From Rhodococcus sp. ARC_M5 (GTDB lineage Bacteria > Actinomycetota > Actinomycetes > Mycobacteriales > Mycobacteriaceae), in the NCBI RefSeq assembly GCF_022810405.1, contig NZ_JALGQE010000003.1, forward strand, positions 343,952 to 407,951: DNA of 64,000 bases, in the 5' to 3' direction. Position numbers and translations under genes: made by a program. This document shows, in pieces, positions 36,897 through 45,130 of the stretch. A model generated the notes under the pieces. It had not been told where the DNA came from and ran no database searches. It saw nothing but the letters and a program-made list of their open reading frames with translations. Every line of letters starts with the position of its first letter. The stretch's first letter is position 1.

Positions 36897-37688
36897 ATGA
36901 CGGAGATCCAGAAGTCGCGGCGCAGCCGGGGACTCAAGTCCATGAGCGTCGCAGTTGCTGCCAGCGCTTCGGTAGTCGGCCTGGTGCTCGGTACCGGAAC
37001 CGCTTCTGCCGCTGTCGACAGCTCCAACTCGGTTGTCGACGCCGACGGCAACACCATCACGGTGACGCTGTCCGACACCTTCATCAACGGTGTTGCTCCG
37101 CTCGACGGCAACCCGCTCACCCGTGAGTGGTTCGCCAACGGCCGGGCTTCCTACGACGTCCAGGGCCCCTCGGCCGACGACTTCGAGGGCACCCTCAAGA
37201 TCGGTTACCAGATCGGTTACCCGATGAGCCTCAACGGTGGAGTCACCGTCGAGTGGGCTTCGCCGTCCGCGAACCTGGGCATCTCGAGCGGCAACAGCAG
37301 CACCATCGGCGTGGAAGGCAGCCTCGGCGACATCTTCGACCTCGCGACAGGCGACCTCCTCGACCTTCCGATCGAGACCGAAGCAACTTCCGGCAGTGGC
37401 CTCGACATCGGTGTTCAGCTGATCCCGCAGGCTACCGGCACCCTTGAGCTCGAGAACGGTCCCGGCGTCGTTCAATCCGAGAGCGCATACGCTGTGCTCA
37501 ACGACGAGGCCGACATCACCTCTTCCGAGGGTGACGCGGCGGGCACCAGCGGATCCGTCCAGGTCGCGAACCTGCACGGTACCGCCACTGGCATCCTGGG
37601 CAACGTCTCCATCCGTCCGTACGTTTCGCTGACCAGCGCAACCGGCGACACGGCCATCACCTACGGCGTCCCGGTTCGCCTCAACTGA
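36897..37688 (+). CDS. MspA-family porin
   Basis: 263-aa outer-membrane (mycomembrane) porin. A Sec signal peptide (SMSVAVAASASVVGLVLGTGTASA, cleavage after ASA near residue 39) precedes the MspA domain: TVTLSDTFINGVAPLDGNPLTREWFANGRA, FEGTLKIGYQIGYPMSL, LENGPGV and the C-terminal GDTAITYGVPVRLN. These octameric channels admit small hydrophilic nutrients. The mature protein is somewhat longer than MspA through an insert around residues 125-165 (SSGNSSTIGVEGSLGDIF). Ribosome site GAGGAA is 5 nt before the ATG. Confidence 0.94.
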   Translation: MTEIQKSRRSRGLKSMSVAVAASASVVGLVLGTGTASAAVDSSNSVVDADGNTITVTLSDTFINGVAPLDGNPLTREWFANGRASYDVQGPSADDFEGTLKIGYQIGYPMSLNGGVTVEWASPSANLGISSGNSSTIGVEGSLGDIFDLATGDLLDLPIETEATSGSGLDIGVQLIPQATGTLELENGPGVVQSESAYAVLNDEADITSSEGDAAGTSGSVQVANLHGTATGILGNVSIRPYVSLTSATGDTAITYGVPVRLN

Positions 37689-37743
37689 TTTCCGAATCGG
37701 TTGTAGCTCGGTGAGATAGCTTCACCTGCTGAAATTCAAGACC

Positions 37744-37783
37744 AGTTCAGGCCCGTACGGATCACTCCGTACGGGCCTGAACT
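37744..37783 (+). terminator. Terminator of the porin gene
   Basis: Perfect 18-bp stem (AGTTCAGGCCCGTACGGA and complement) with a 4-nt loop TCAC, 56 nt after the porin stop. A strong single-gene transcript end. Confidence 0.88.
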
Positions 37784-37834
37784 ATGTTCTGAACAGAAGT
37801 AATTCGACTTCTCGAGAGAGGCACTGGAACAACG

Positions 37835-38278
37835 ATGCACTCGAAAGCCCGTTTCACAATGGCTGCCGCAGGGGCAATCCTTGCTCTCGGCCTCGCCGCC
37901 GGTTGTAGCAGTGACGAGTCCGCAGCGTCCGTCGAGAACACCGACGTCTGCAACACGTTCGCCGCAGACCACAATGCATTCGTGGGACTTGTTGCAGCGG
38001 GGCCCGGATCAGCCGAGAACATCGATAAGTGGACCGCTGACAAGCGGGCCGCCGTCGACAAGCTGAAGGGGCTGCCCGGCACCGCATCGGGTGATGTCGC
38101 GACCTCGCTGACGACGTTCGTCGACGCACTTCCCGCCGACACCCTCGAACTGTCGACCACGGACAGTGAGTCCGGTAAGGCCTTCGTAGACAACGGCGCA
38201 GCCGTCGCCTCGGCGTGTGAGGCCGATGGCACCACGATCACCCTCGACGCACTTCCGCTGTCGACGTTCACCAACTGA
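37835..38278 (+). CDS. Putative lipoprotein
   Basis: 147-aa protein with a lipoprotein signal (MAAAGAILALGLAAGCSS; lipobox LAAGC, Cys at residue 24). The mature part is helical with two Cys (TDVCNTF, ASACEA). No recognised family. It stands alone between the porin terminator and a long inverted repeat. Confidence 0.78.
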   Translation: MHSKARFTMAAAGAILALGLAAGCSSDESAASVENTDVCNTFAADHNAFVGLVAAGPGSAENIDKWTADKRAAVDKLKGLPGTASGDVATSLTTFVDALPADTLELSTTDSESGKAFVDNGAAVASACEADGTTITLDALPLSTFTN

Positions 38279-38309
38279 GTACCGGCACCGCCAAACGCAC
38301 CCCCCGAAA

Positions 38310-38360
38310 GAATGAATGCGCCATTCACGCTGTCAGACAGCGTGAATGGCGCATTCATTC
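38310..38360. repeat. Perfect 25-bp inverted repeat between convergent genes
   Basis: Arms 38310-38334 and 38336-38360 are exact complements (GAATGAATGCGCCATTCACG... ), separated by one base. It lies between the lipoprotein and mscL 3' ends, so it can terminate both. There is no T-run, and the near loop-less geometry suggests a cruciform or a mobile palindrome as alternatives. Confidence 0.85.
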
Positions 38361-38410
38361 GGACAGGGTGACCATCACAGCCGCATCGGCCATGTCCGGA
38401 CGGCCAGGAG

Positions 38411-38884
38411 TCAGTCCTTGGAGTGTTTACCCAGATCCGGCGTGGAATCGATGGCGTCGCCGCTGCCACCGGTGGTGTCGGCTCCGGTCGACAGTTTCTG
38501 TCCCGCTGCGGTTCCCCCGGCGAGGATGTCGCGAATCTGCACCAGCACGTCGACGTCGCTCAGTTCCTTCTCCGGCTGACTGACGAAGCGCTTCTTGGCG
38601 GTGTTCACCGGCAGAATGAGTACGAAGTAGACCACTGCGGCGATGATGACGAAGTTGATGATCGCCGTGATCACCGCACCGATGTTGACGAACGATTCCG
38701 GGGACGACGTGATGTTGAAGCCGAAGCCGTATTCGTTGCTGCCACCGAGGGCCGCGACGAGCGGGTTGATGATGTTCGTGGTGAATGCGGTGACGATGGC
38801 GGTGAATGCCGCACCGACGACCACCGCGACTGCGAGGTCCACGACATTGCCGCGCAGTAGAAAGTCCTTGAAGCCCTTGATCAT
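38411..38884 (-). CDS. mscL: Large-conductance mechanosensitive channel MscL
   Basis: 157-aa inner-membrane emergency pressure valve. MIKGFKDFLLRGNVVDLAVAVVVGAAF is the N-terminal amphipathic helix and TM1 pore helix. TM2 is ITAIINFVIIAAVVYFVLILPVN, followed by a charged cytoplasmic helix (EKELSDVDVLVQIRDIL) and a Ser/Gly/Asp-rich tail of about 30 residues. Start ATG 38884; an earlier in-frame codon at 38899 is less likely. Confidence 0.95.
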   Translation of the reverse strand: MIKGFKDFLLRGNVVDLAVAVVVGAAFTAIVTAFTTNIINPLVAALGGSNEYGFGFNITSSPESFVNIGAVITAIINFVIIAAVVYFVLILPVNTAKKRFVSQPEKELSDVDVLVQIRDILAGGTAAGQKLSTGADTTGGSGDAIDSTPDLGKHSKD

Positions 38885-38927
38885 GAGCCCTTCTCCCAAC
38901 GTTCGGATTGTTCTGTCCGGAGAAACG

Positions 38928-39590
38928 TTAGTGCAGGGTGACGGTCAGCGCGCTGACCAACGATGCAGCGGCCACCGTCGTCGCGTCGTTCGTCGGTAGG
39001 GCAAGCAGCACCACCCGATCTCGCTGCCGACTGTCACCGGCGTCGGCGGAGACGAGAACGACCATCGCTCCCGACGCCAGCACCCGAGCCGCGGGCACTG
39101 CATTCAGGTCTTCCTGGGACTCGACGGTCAACACGTCGACCCGATCGCCTTCGCGCAGTAGGTCGGTCACTGCGGCATCGGCGAGATGCACCGGTACGAC
39201 GCGTGCCTCGGTCCCCAGTGCCGTCGTAGCGGTCCGAGATCCCAGTAGGCGCACGTCGGTGAGCAGTTCGCCCGCTCGGACCGGCCCGGTGAGCGTCTGA
39301 CCCTCCACAGCTCCCGTGTCGACGAGCGCGCCTTCAGGAACACCGGCCGAGTCCCAGTCGGCAACCACCACATCGGCCGAGGTCAGCACCGTCCCGGGCG
39401 TCAGATCGCGTCCGGCCGTGATCACCTGGACGCGATCGTCGCCTGAGGCGTCGTCGACGAACAGCACCAGTGCGACCGCGACCAGCACGCCTGCCGCGAT
39501 CCGTCTGACTTTCGGGGATCCGACCCACGCCGGACGCAGCGTGATGCGATCGAGCAGCGTCGAGTCGAGTCGGTTCGTGCGAGCGGTCAT
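38928..39590 (-). CDS. SAF-domain (CpaB/FlgA-like) membrane-anchored protein
   Basis: 220 aa: cytoplasmic N-terminus, one TM (RIAAGVLVAVALVLFV, residues about 30-45), then an SAF domain (VQVITAGRDLTPGTVLTSADV) and a second beta-region of the RcpC/CpaB type (VVPVHLADAAVTDLLREGDRVDVL). CpaB-like proteins support Flp pilus assembly, but no pilus genes are nearby, so the role is open. Probably the counterpart of M. tuberculosis Rv0990c. Confidence 0.78.
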   Translation of the reverse strand: MTARTNRLDSTLLDRITLRPAWVGSPKVRRIAAGVLVAVALVLFVDDASGDDRVQVITAGRDLTPGTVLTSADVVVADWDSAGVPEGALVDTGAVEGQTLTGPVRAGELLTDVRLLGSRTATTALGTEARVVPVHLADAAVTDLLREGDRVDVLTVESQEDLNAVPAARVLASGAMVVLVSADAGDSRQRDRVVLLALPTNDATTVAAASLVSALTVTLH

Positions 39591-39633
39591 GCTGGAACGC
39601 TATCGCCGACAACGGCGGCTCGGACGCCGAAAA

Positions 39634-39660
39634 GGCCGGGCTGTGGATAACAGCCCGGCC
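39634..39660 (-). terminator. Terminator downstream of ruc
   Basis: 11-bp perfect stem (GGCCGGGCTGT / ACAGCCCGGCC) with a 5-nt loop, 17 nt past the ruc stop on the minus strand, followed in that direction by TTTTCGG. Confidence 0.85.
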
Positions 39661-39677
39661 TGTGGATGAAGCGGAAG

Positions 39678-40031
39678 TTACTGGCTCGCAGCAGCTTTCG
39701 TGGTGGACGAGGAAGAAGATTTGCTCGACGACGAATCGGAAGATTTCTTCTCGGCGGGCTTGGAGTCGGACTTGGACTCGGACTTCGAGTCCGACTTCGC
39801 GGCCGCCGCGTCGGACTTCTTCTCGCCTGCGCCCTCGCTCGAGGTGCCCGAGCCGCCGCGGCTGTCGGTGCGGTAGAAGCCACTGCCCTTGAAGACGATG
39901 CCGACCGAATTGAACAGCTTACGAAGCTTGCCCGAGCACGCCGGGCACACCGTCAACGTGTCGTCGGTGAAGGACTGAACGATGTCGAATCGGTTGTCGC
40001 ACTCGGTACATGCGTATGAGTAAGTGGGCAT
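39678..40031 (-). CDS. ruc: FmdB-type zinc-ribbon protein, Ruc-like redox-regulated chaperone
   Basis: 117 aa. The N-terminal zinc ribbon has YACTECDNRF and VCPACSGKLRKL (two CxxC pairs). The C-terminal half is Ser/Lys/Ala low complexity and probably disordered (KKSDAAAAKSDSKSE...). This two-part layout and the CIRCE operator upstream match M. tuberculosis Rv0991c (Ruc), whose disordered tail and oxidised cysteines give chaperone activity that cooperates with DnaK. The terminator follows directly, so it is a single-gene unit. Confidence 0.88.
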   Translation of the reverse strand: MPTYSYACTECDNRFDIVQSFTDDTLTVCPACSGKLRKLFNSVGIVFKGSGFYRTDSRGGSGTSSEGAGEKKSDAAAAKSDSKSESKSDSKPAEKKSSDSSSSKSSSSSTTKAAASQ

Positions 40032-40131
40032 CGTGTTTCCTCCGCGCTGGTCACCGAGGAGATTCGGCGCTCTACTGGCCGAGGTCGAACACCGCCGGTG
40101 TCTTGTCTGTTCGTCGAAACTGGGGAGAGCA

Positions 40132-40158
40132 TTAGCACTCTACAGTCAGGAGTGCCAA
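40132..40158. promoter_or_regulatory. CIRCE operator (HrcA-binding) upstream of ruc
   Basis: TTAGCACTC-N9-GAGTGCCAA matches the CIRCE consensus (TTAGCACTC-N9-GAGTGCTAA) at 17 of 18 arm positions, 100 nt upstream of ruc. It predicts heat-shock control of ruc by HrcA. Confidence 0.92.
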
Positions 40159-40175
40159 CGAATCGAATCGTACCG

Positions 40176-40772
40176 TTATTCCGTACTCAAGCGTACGAGT
40201 CCGTTGCTCGGGGTCACCACGTGCGTCACCCGTCTGTCGTGTGGTTCTGCCGGTAGGCGATCGACCAGTTCGCTGTCGCGTACCACCGCGACCAGCACGG
40301 CGTCGGGTGCGCACAGGTCGAGGGTGCGGTCGTAGAAGCCGGCACCCCGGCCCAACCTGGTCCCGCTCCGGTCCACGGCCAGCGCTGGAATCAGCACCAA
40401 CGAGCACGCCGATACGGCGCCGGGATCGAGGAGAGGTCCCGACGGTTCCAGCAAACCGAACGGGGCCGTCACCAACGACTCGCGTCCGGCGTACCGAGCC
40501 CAGCGCAGCGGGCCCGGTTCGTGCGCACTCGGGAGCAGAACGGTGGACCCGGCCGCGGCCATCGCGTCGAGCATCTCGATGGATCCCGGCTCACGACCGA
40601 CAGGGACGTATGCGGCGACGGACGGGTGTTCGGCCGCCAATTCGGCGAGGACGTGACAGAGTGCAGAAGACTCCATCGCGCGTTGCGCACCGTCGAGCAG
40701 TCGGCGTTCGGCGAGAACATGCTTCCGCCATCGATCCTTGGACGTGTTTTCCGTGAATTCGGGAACGGTCAC
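40176..40772 (-). CDS. 5-formyltetrahydrofolate cyclo-ligase
   Basis: 198 aa; converts 5-formyl-THF to 5,10-methenyl-THF with ATP. Seen: the N-terminal WRKHVLAERRLL, VAAYVPVGREPGSIEML (substrate loop), and the signature LVLIPALAVDRSGTRLGRGAGFYDRTL. GTG 40772 is chosen because GGGAGG lies 10 nt before it; a longer frame to 40853 has no conserved sequence. Divergent from galU; equivalent to M. tuberculosis Rv0992c. Confidence 0.92.
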   Translation of the reverse strand: MTVPEFTENTSKDRWRKHVLAERRLLDGAQRAMESSALCHVLAELAAEHPSVAAYVPVGREPGSIEMLDAMAAAGSTVLLPSAHEPGPLRWARYAGRESLVTAPFGLLEPSGPLLDPGAVSACSLVLIPALAVDRSGTRLGRGAGFYDRTLDLCAPDAVLVAVVRDSELVDRLPAEPHDRRVTHVVTPSNGLVRLSTE

Positions 40773-40879
40773 AACGATTCGTCCTCCCTTCCTGTGCAGT
40801 CGTTCAACGATATGCACTCGGGGGTAGAACGCAGCACACGCCGAGCAGATCACCAGAAACCATGGATAGGGTGAGCACC

Positions 40880-41833
40880 ATGACAGAAGCCGTTACAGCG
40901 ACGACCGCCGCCACGCCCGTGCATTTCCGCACGGCCATCGTTCCCGCAGCGGGCATGGGTACCCGGTTCTTGCCGGCGACGAAAACCGTTCCGAAAGAAC
41001 TGCTTCCAGTGGTCGACACTCCCGGCATCGAGCTCGTCGCAGGCGAGGCCGCTGATTCCGGCGCGCAGCGACTCGTGATCGTCACGTCACCCGGTAAGGA
41101 CGGCGTCGTCGCTCACTTCGTCGAGGACCTCGTACTCGAGAACAAGCTCGAGGCCAGTGGCAAGCTCGAGATGCTCGAGAAGGTGCGGGTTGCACCCGGG
41201 CTGCTCGACGTCCAATCGGTCATTCAGCACGAGCCACTTGGACTCGGGCATGCCGTCGCCTGCGCCGAGGAAGTTCTCGACGACGACGAGGATTCCGTCG
41301 CCGTTCTGTTGCCTGACGATCTGGTGATGCCCCGCGGTGTGCTCGACGTCATGGCCCGCGTGCGCGCCAAGCGCGGTGGCTCGGTGCTGTGCGCCATCGA
41401 GGTCCCCGACGACAAGGTCTCGTCCTACGGCGTCTTCTCCGTCGAGATCGTGCCCGACGCGGTCAACCCGAACGTCCTCAAGGTCACCGGTATGGTCGAA
41501 AAGCCCAAGCAGGAGGACGCCCCGTCCAACTTGGCAGCGGCCGGACGTTACCTGCTCGACCGCGCGATCTTCGACGCACTGCGTCGGATAAAGCCCGGTG
41601 CCGGCGGCGAATTGCAGCTCACCGACGCCATTGCGCTGCTGATCGAAGAGGGCCATCCCGTGCACGTGGTGGTGCACCGCGGATCGAGACACGACCTCGG
41701 AAATCCCGGGGGATACCTGCGCGCTGCGGTTGACTTTGCTCTACAGCGTGACGACTACGGCCCGGCGCTGCGCGAATGGCTGAACGAACGCCTGAGCGAC
41801 AGCTGGGCACCGGAACTGACCACGTACGAATAG
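40880..41833 (+). CDS. galU: UTP-glucose-1-phosphate uridylyltransferase
   Basis: 317 aa; makes UDP-glucose for cell-wall sugars. The nucleotidyltransferase signature AAGMGTRFLPATKTVPKELLPVVD is at the N-terminus, with PLGLGHAV, VLLPDDLV, MVEKPKQEDAPSNLAAAGRY and HRGSRHDLGNPGGYL following. ATG 40880 has AGGG upstream; ATG 40862 would add six residues. Placement matches Rv0993. Confidence 0.96.
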   Translation: MTEAVTATTAATPVHFRTAIVPAAGMGTRFLPATKTVPKELLPVVDTPGIELVAGEAADSGAQRLVIVTSPGKDGVVAHFVEDLVLENKLEASGKLEMLEKVRVAPGLLDVQSVIQHEPLGLGHAVACAEEVLDDDEDSVAVLLPDDLVMPRGVLDVMARVRAKRGGSVLCAIEVPDDKVSSYGVFSVEIVPDAVNPNVLKVTGMVEKPKQEDAPSNLAAAGRYLLDRAIFDALRRIKPGAGGELQLTDAIALLIEEGHPVHVVVHRGSRHDLGNPGGYLRAAVDFALQRDDYGPALREWLNERLSDSWAPELTTYE

Positions 41834-41866
41834 CATCGCGGGTCGATGCCATAGAGAAGGGGCCAG

Positions 41867-43126
41867 ATGCGCTCGGTCGAGGATCAGCAGACCAGAGTGA
41901 CCGCCGCGGCGGTGGCTCCACGGCCTGTTCGGGTCGCCATCTCGGAGGCACAGGGCCTGCTGTGTGCGGAAGAAGTGGTCACCGAGCGTCCCCTTCCCGG
42001 TTTCGACCAGGCGGCGATCGACGGGTACGCGGTACGAAGCGTCGATGTCGCGGCCGCGGGAACGGACCTGCGCAACGAGGACGACGAACGCATCGATCTG
42101 ACGCTTCCCGTCGTCGGCGAGGTGTCCGCGGGGTCGCGTCAACCCATCCGGTTGCAACCGCGTCAGGCAGTGCGAGTCGATACCGGTGCGCCGCTGCCCA
42201 CGCTGGCCGATGCGGTGTTGCCGCTGGATCGAACCGACAGCGGCCGTGCCCGAGTCAAGGTGTTCCGTCCGGTTCGCTCGGGGGATTACGTCCGCAAGAT
42301 CGGCGACGACGTGCAGCCCGGTGACGTGGCGGTCCGTGCGGGAACGATCATCGGCGCAGCTCAGGTGGGACTGCTCGCAGCCGTCGGTCGTGACAAGGTG
42401 CTGGTGCACCCCAGGCCGCGTCTGTCGGTCATCTCTGTGGGCGGCGAGTTGGTCGATACCGATCGGACCCCCGGGCCCGGCCAGGTGTACGACGTCAATT
42501 CCTATGCACTCGCCGCAGCAGCGCGCGACGCCGGAGCCGACGTCAACCGCGTCGGGATCGTCAGCACCGACCCCAAGCGCCTGCGTGAGGTGGTCGAGGG
42601 TCAGCTGATTCGATCCGAGATCGTGGTCATCGCCGGAGCGGTGGGTGGCGGCGCGTCGGACGGTGTGCGTGAGGCGCTCGGCGAACTCGGTGACATGGAA
42701 GTCGAGCGAGTTGCCATGCACCCCGGATCCGTTCAGGGCTTCGGTCAACTCGGACGCGACGAAGTACCCACCTTTCTGTTGCCGGCCAACCCCGTCAGTG
42801 CGTTGGTGGTGTTCGAGGTCATGGTGCGTCCGCTGATTCGCATCGCTCTCGGCCGACGGCAGCCGCTGCGCCGGACCGTCACTGCTCGCACCGTCGCGCC
42901 GATCACCTCGATCGAGGGCCGCAAGGGATTCCTCCGCGGCCAACTGATGCGCGACGAGGAGACCGGCGAATATCTGGTCCAGGCCCTCGGCGGCGCACCC
43001 GGATCGTCCTCGCATCTGCTCGCCACGCTCGCCGAGGCGAATTGCCTGGTCGTCATCGATCCCGAGGTCACCGAAATCCGAACCGGCGAAGAAGTGAAGG
43101 TCTCGTTCCTCGCGCAGAGAGGCTGA
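41867..43126 (+). CDS. glp: Gephyrin-like molybdotransferase Glp (MoeA family)
   Basis: 419-aa MoeA-fold protein (molybdate insertion into molybdopterin). Seen: LPGFDQAAIDGYAVRS, AVRVDTGAPLPTLADAVLPLD, RPRLSVISVGGEL, VAMHPGSVQGFG and LPANPVSALVVFEVMVRPLI. GGGASDGVRE stands at the MoCo-site loop where canonical MoeA has GGVSVG. In corynebacteria the Glp protein of this type binds FtsZ and the membrane receptor GlpR. The GlpR-type gene lies two genes downstream here, supporting a divisome role. Confidence 0.88.
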   Translation: MRSVEDQQTRVTAAAVAPRPVRVAISEAQGLLCAEEVVTERPLPGFDQAAIDGYAVRSVDVAAAGTDLRNEDDERIDLTLPVVGEVSAGSRQPIRLQPRQAVRVDTGAPLPTLADAVLPLDRTDSGRARVKVFRPVRSGDYVRKIGDDVQPGDVAVRAGTIIGAAQVGLLAAVGRDKVLVHPRPRLSVISVGGELVDTDRTPGPGQVYDVNSYALAAAARDAGADVNRVGIVSTDPKRLREVVEGQLIRSEIVVIAGAVGGGASDGVREALGELGDMEVERVAMHPGSVQGFGQLGRDEVPTFLLPANPVSALVVFEVMVRPLIRIALGRRQPLRRTVTARTVAPITSIEGRKGFLRGQLMRDEETGEYLVQALGGAPGSSSHLLATLAEANCLVVIDPEVTEIRTGEEVKVSFLAQRG

Positions 43127-43130
43127 CGCC

Positions 43131-43187
43131 ATGTGAGCGGTAGTTCGTAGTGGGGTACGAATTTCCATGCACATGCGCGCAGCGCAT
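43131..43187. repeat. Intergenic palindrome, family A copy 2
   Basis: Element between glp and rimJ with core arms CGGTAGTTCGTAG and TACGAATTTCC around TGGGG, then CATGCACATGCGCGCAGCGC. It is a diverged copy of the elements at 29793-29860 and 57268-57343. It ends 11 nt before the rimJ start. Confidence 0.72.
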
Positions 43188-43198
43188 ACGATCGACGG

Positions 43199-43846
43199 AT
43201 GCCGCGAACGTGGTCGAGCCACCCAGGTTGGCCGGCGAAATTGGGTCCAGTGAGAGTGGCCGGCGGAACTGTCACGTTGCGGCCGGTACGGGTGCGCGAC
43301 GCGGCCGCCTGGAGTCGGATTCGCACTGCGGATCGCGCTCACCTCGAACCCTGGGAGCCCAGTGGCGAGGGCAGCTGGAATTCGCGGCACCACATCTCCT
43401 CGTGGCCGACCCTGTGCTCGGGCCTCAAGTCCGAGGCGCGCAAGGGACACATGCTGCCGATGGTCATCGAAGTCGACGGTGAATTCTGCGGGCAGATCAC
43501 CACCGGAAACATCGTGCGGGGAGCACTGCGTTCGGCCTGGATCGGGTACTGGGTCTCCAAGGACGTCAACGGCAAGGGCGTAGCTACCGCGGCTCTGGCG
43601 CTCGGTCTCGATCACTGCTTCGGTCCCGTCGGACTGCATCGCGTCGAAGCGACGGTGCGGCCGGAGAACCTTGCCAGCCAAGCAGTTCTACGTAACGTCG
43701 GCTTTCGCGAAGAGGGACTGCTCTACAAGTATCTCGACGTCGACGGCGAATGGCGCGATCACAAGCTCGTCGCGATCACCTCGGGTGAGGTGCAGGGAAC
43801 CGTCGTCGATCGGTTGGTGCGCGCCGGCCGGGCCGCGTGGGCCTGA
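43199..43846 (+). CDS. rimJ: GNAT family N-acetyltransferase, RimJ/RimL-like
   Basis: 215-aa acetyltransferase predicted to modify protein N-termini, as RimJ does for ribosomal S5. The GNAT core has VTLRPVRVRDAAAWSRIR, the acetyl-CoA loop region WIGYWVSKDVNGKGVATAALAL, HRVEATVRPENLASQAVLRNVGFREEG, and a C-terminal WRDHKLVAIT. Position between Glp and GlpR is the same as Rv0995. Confidence 0.9.
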   Translation: MPRTWSSHPGWPAKLGPVRVAGGTVTLRPVRVRDAAAWSRIRTADRAHLEPWEPSGEGSWNSRHHISSWPTLCSGLKSEARKGHMLPMVIEVDGEFCGQITTGNIVRGALRSAWIGYWVSKDVNGKGVATAALALGLDHCFGPVGLHRVEATVRPENLASQAVLRNVGFREEGLLYKYLDVDGEWRDHKLVAITSGEVQGTVVDRLVRAGRAAWA

Positions 43847-43991
43847 CACCCGACCGCGTCTCGAGTCTCATGTTGTCAAAGTGACAGGAGTGTAATTCCG
43901 GTCGGCGCGTCTGCGTCGTTCTCACCCGTCCTCCACATAGCCTGATGACGTCTCGACTGTCGCCGTCATCCAAGGGAGGAGAACTTCGCCG

Positions 43992-44861
43992 ATGCCGAAC
44001 TCGATCATCTGGATCGGTCTCGTAGCCGTCTGGCTCTTCGTTCTTCTGCCCATGCTGATGACCAAGCGCCCCCAGATCATGCAGACGACGGATGCCGCGC
44101 TCGCCACGCGTGTGCTGCATCGGGGTGGCACCAAGCGAAAGCAGCGCGGGCCCGCAACCGGGCACCGCAGCGATCCGCACTGGCGACCGGAGGACGACCT
44201 TCGGGTTTCCGCGCCGGCCAGCGAGATCTTCGGCCCGAAAGTCGCGGCCGTTCGTCCAGACTCACCCGATCTACCCGGTACCGCGGAGGACCCGATGGAC
44301 ACTCACGCAGCAGAGAACGACCTCGACAGCGATGCACCGGTCGAGGGACCTTCGCGCGGGAGGGCACCGTCGCACGAACCGGGCGTGGTCGACGACGATT
44401 TCGTCCCTCGCCGACGCGGCCGCGGTGGTTTCGATCCCGAGGCCGACGCGCTCGCCCGAGCTGCCCGGTACGCCTTCCGTCAACGCGCAGTTCTGGGGCT
44501 GGTCTTCGCGGCCATCACCACAGCGGCATTGGCATTCATCATCTCCCCGACGGTCTGGTGGCTGTGCGGGTTGTCCGTCGCCGTCCTCGCCGGTTATCTG
44601 TACTACCTGCGACGGCAGGTGCAGATCGAAGAAGAGGTGCGGCAGCGTCGGCTCACCCGAATGGGTCGGTCCCGGCTGGGCGTGGAATCGGAGACCGACG
44701 ACGAGCTCGCGCTCGTCCCACAGCGTCTGCGTCGCCCCGGTGCGGTGGTGCTCGAGATCGACGACGAGGATCCGGAGTTCGAGCATCTCGACCACTACGA
44801 GGAGCCGTTCCAGGCGAACCGTGACGAGGATGGAGACTTCCGCAGAGCGCAGGGCGCGTAG
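43992..44861 (+). CDS. glpR: Divisome membrane protein GlpR/SepX
   Basis: 289 aa. N-terminal TM (SIIWIGLVAVWLFVLLPMLM, residues 4-23) followed by a conserved KRPQIMQTTDAALATRVLHRGG segment. Next come a long charged disordered region and two adjacent hydrophobic helices (AVLGLVFAAITTAALAFIIS, WLCGLSVAVLAGYLYYL). The tail is acidic. This matches SepX/GlpR, the membrane partner of Glp in actinobacterial cell division. Preceded by GGAGGAGAA. Corresponds to Rv0996. Confidence 0.87.
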   Translation: MPNSIIWIGLVAVWLFVLLPMLMTKRPQIMQTTDAALATRVLHRGGTKRKQRGPATGHRSDPHWRPEDDLRVSAPASEIFGPKVAAVRPDSPDLPGTAEDPMDTHAAENDLDSDAPVEGPSRGRAPSHEPGVVDDDFVPRRRGRGGFDPEADALARAARYAFRQRAVLGLVFAAITTAALAFIISPTVWWLCGLSVAVLAGYLYYLRRQVQIEEEVRQRRLTRMGRSRLGVESETDDELALVPQRLRRPGAVVLEIDDEDPEFEHLDHYEEPFQANRDEDGDFRRAQGA

Positions 44862-44916
44862 GTACCGCCCGAAGCGGCTTTGCTAGAGTTACGCAGCCGG
44901 TCGGCACGACGGCAAC

Positions 44917-44989
44917 GGGGCTGTGGCGCAGTTGGTAGCGCGTCTCGTTCGCATCGAGAAGGTCAGGGGTTCGATTCCCCTCAGCTCCA
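44917..44989 (+). tRNA. tRNA-Ala (anticodon CGC)
   Basis: 73-nt cloverleaf: acceptor GGGGCTG/CAGCTCC with the alanine-identity G3-U70 pair, D arm GCGC/GCGC, anticodon stem TCTCG/CGAGA with loop TTCGCAT (anticodon CGC, reads GCG), T arm AGGGG-TTCGATT-CCCCT, discriminator A. CCA is not encoded. A terminator follows 12 nt later. Confidence 0.97.
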
Positions 44990-45001
44990 CCGAAAAACAA
45001 A

Positions 45002-45031
45002 AACCGCCACTCGTCGAGTGGCGGTTTTTTC
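45002..45031 (+). terminator. Rho-independent terminator of tRNA-Ala
   Basis: 12-bp perfect stem (AACCGCCACTCG / CGAGTGGCGGTT) with a 1-nt gap, followed by a T-run. Confidence 0.92.
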
Positions 45032-45130
45032 TGTCTTGCAAGAAGTTACCGAGCCGGGGTGCCCGGCCTGCCACCCGAGCGGAACGCCGGCGTAAGCCTT
45101 TGTGCAACACTTCGCAAGGTGAGCAGCCAG

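Noticed and set aside
41741..43681. A 646-codon minus-strand frame across glp and rimJ
   Set aside because: Antisense shadow of conserved genes in high-GC DNA; composition is not protein-like.
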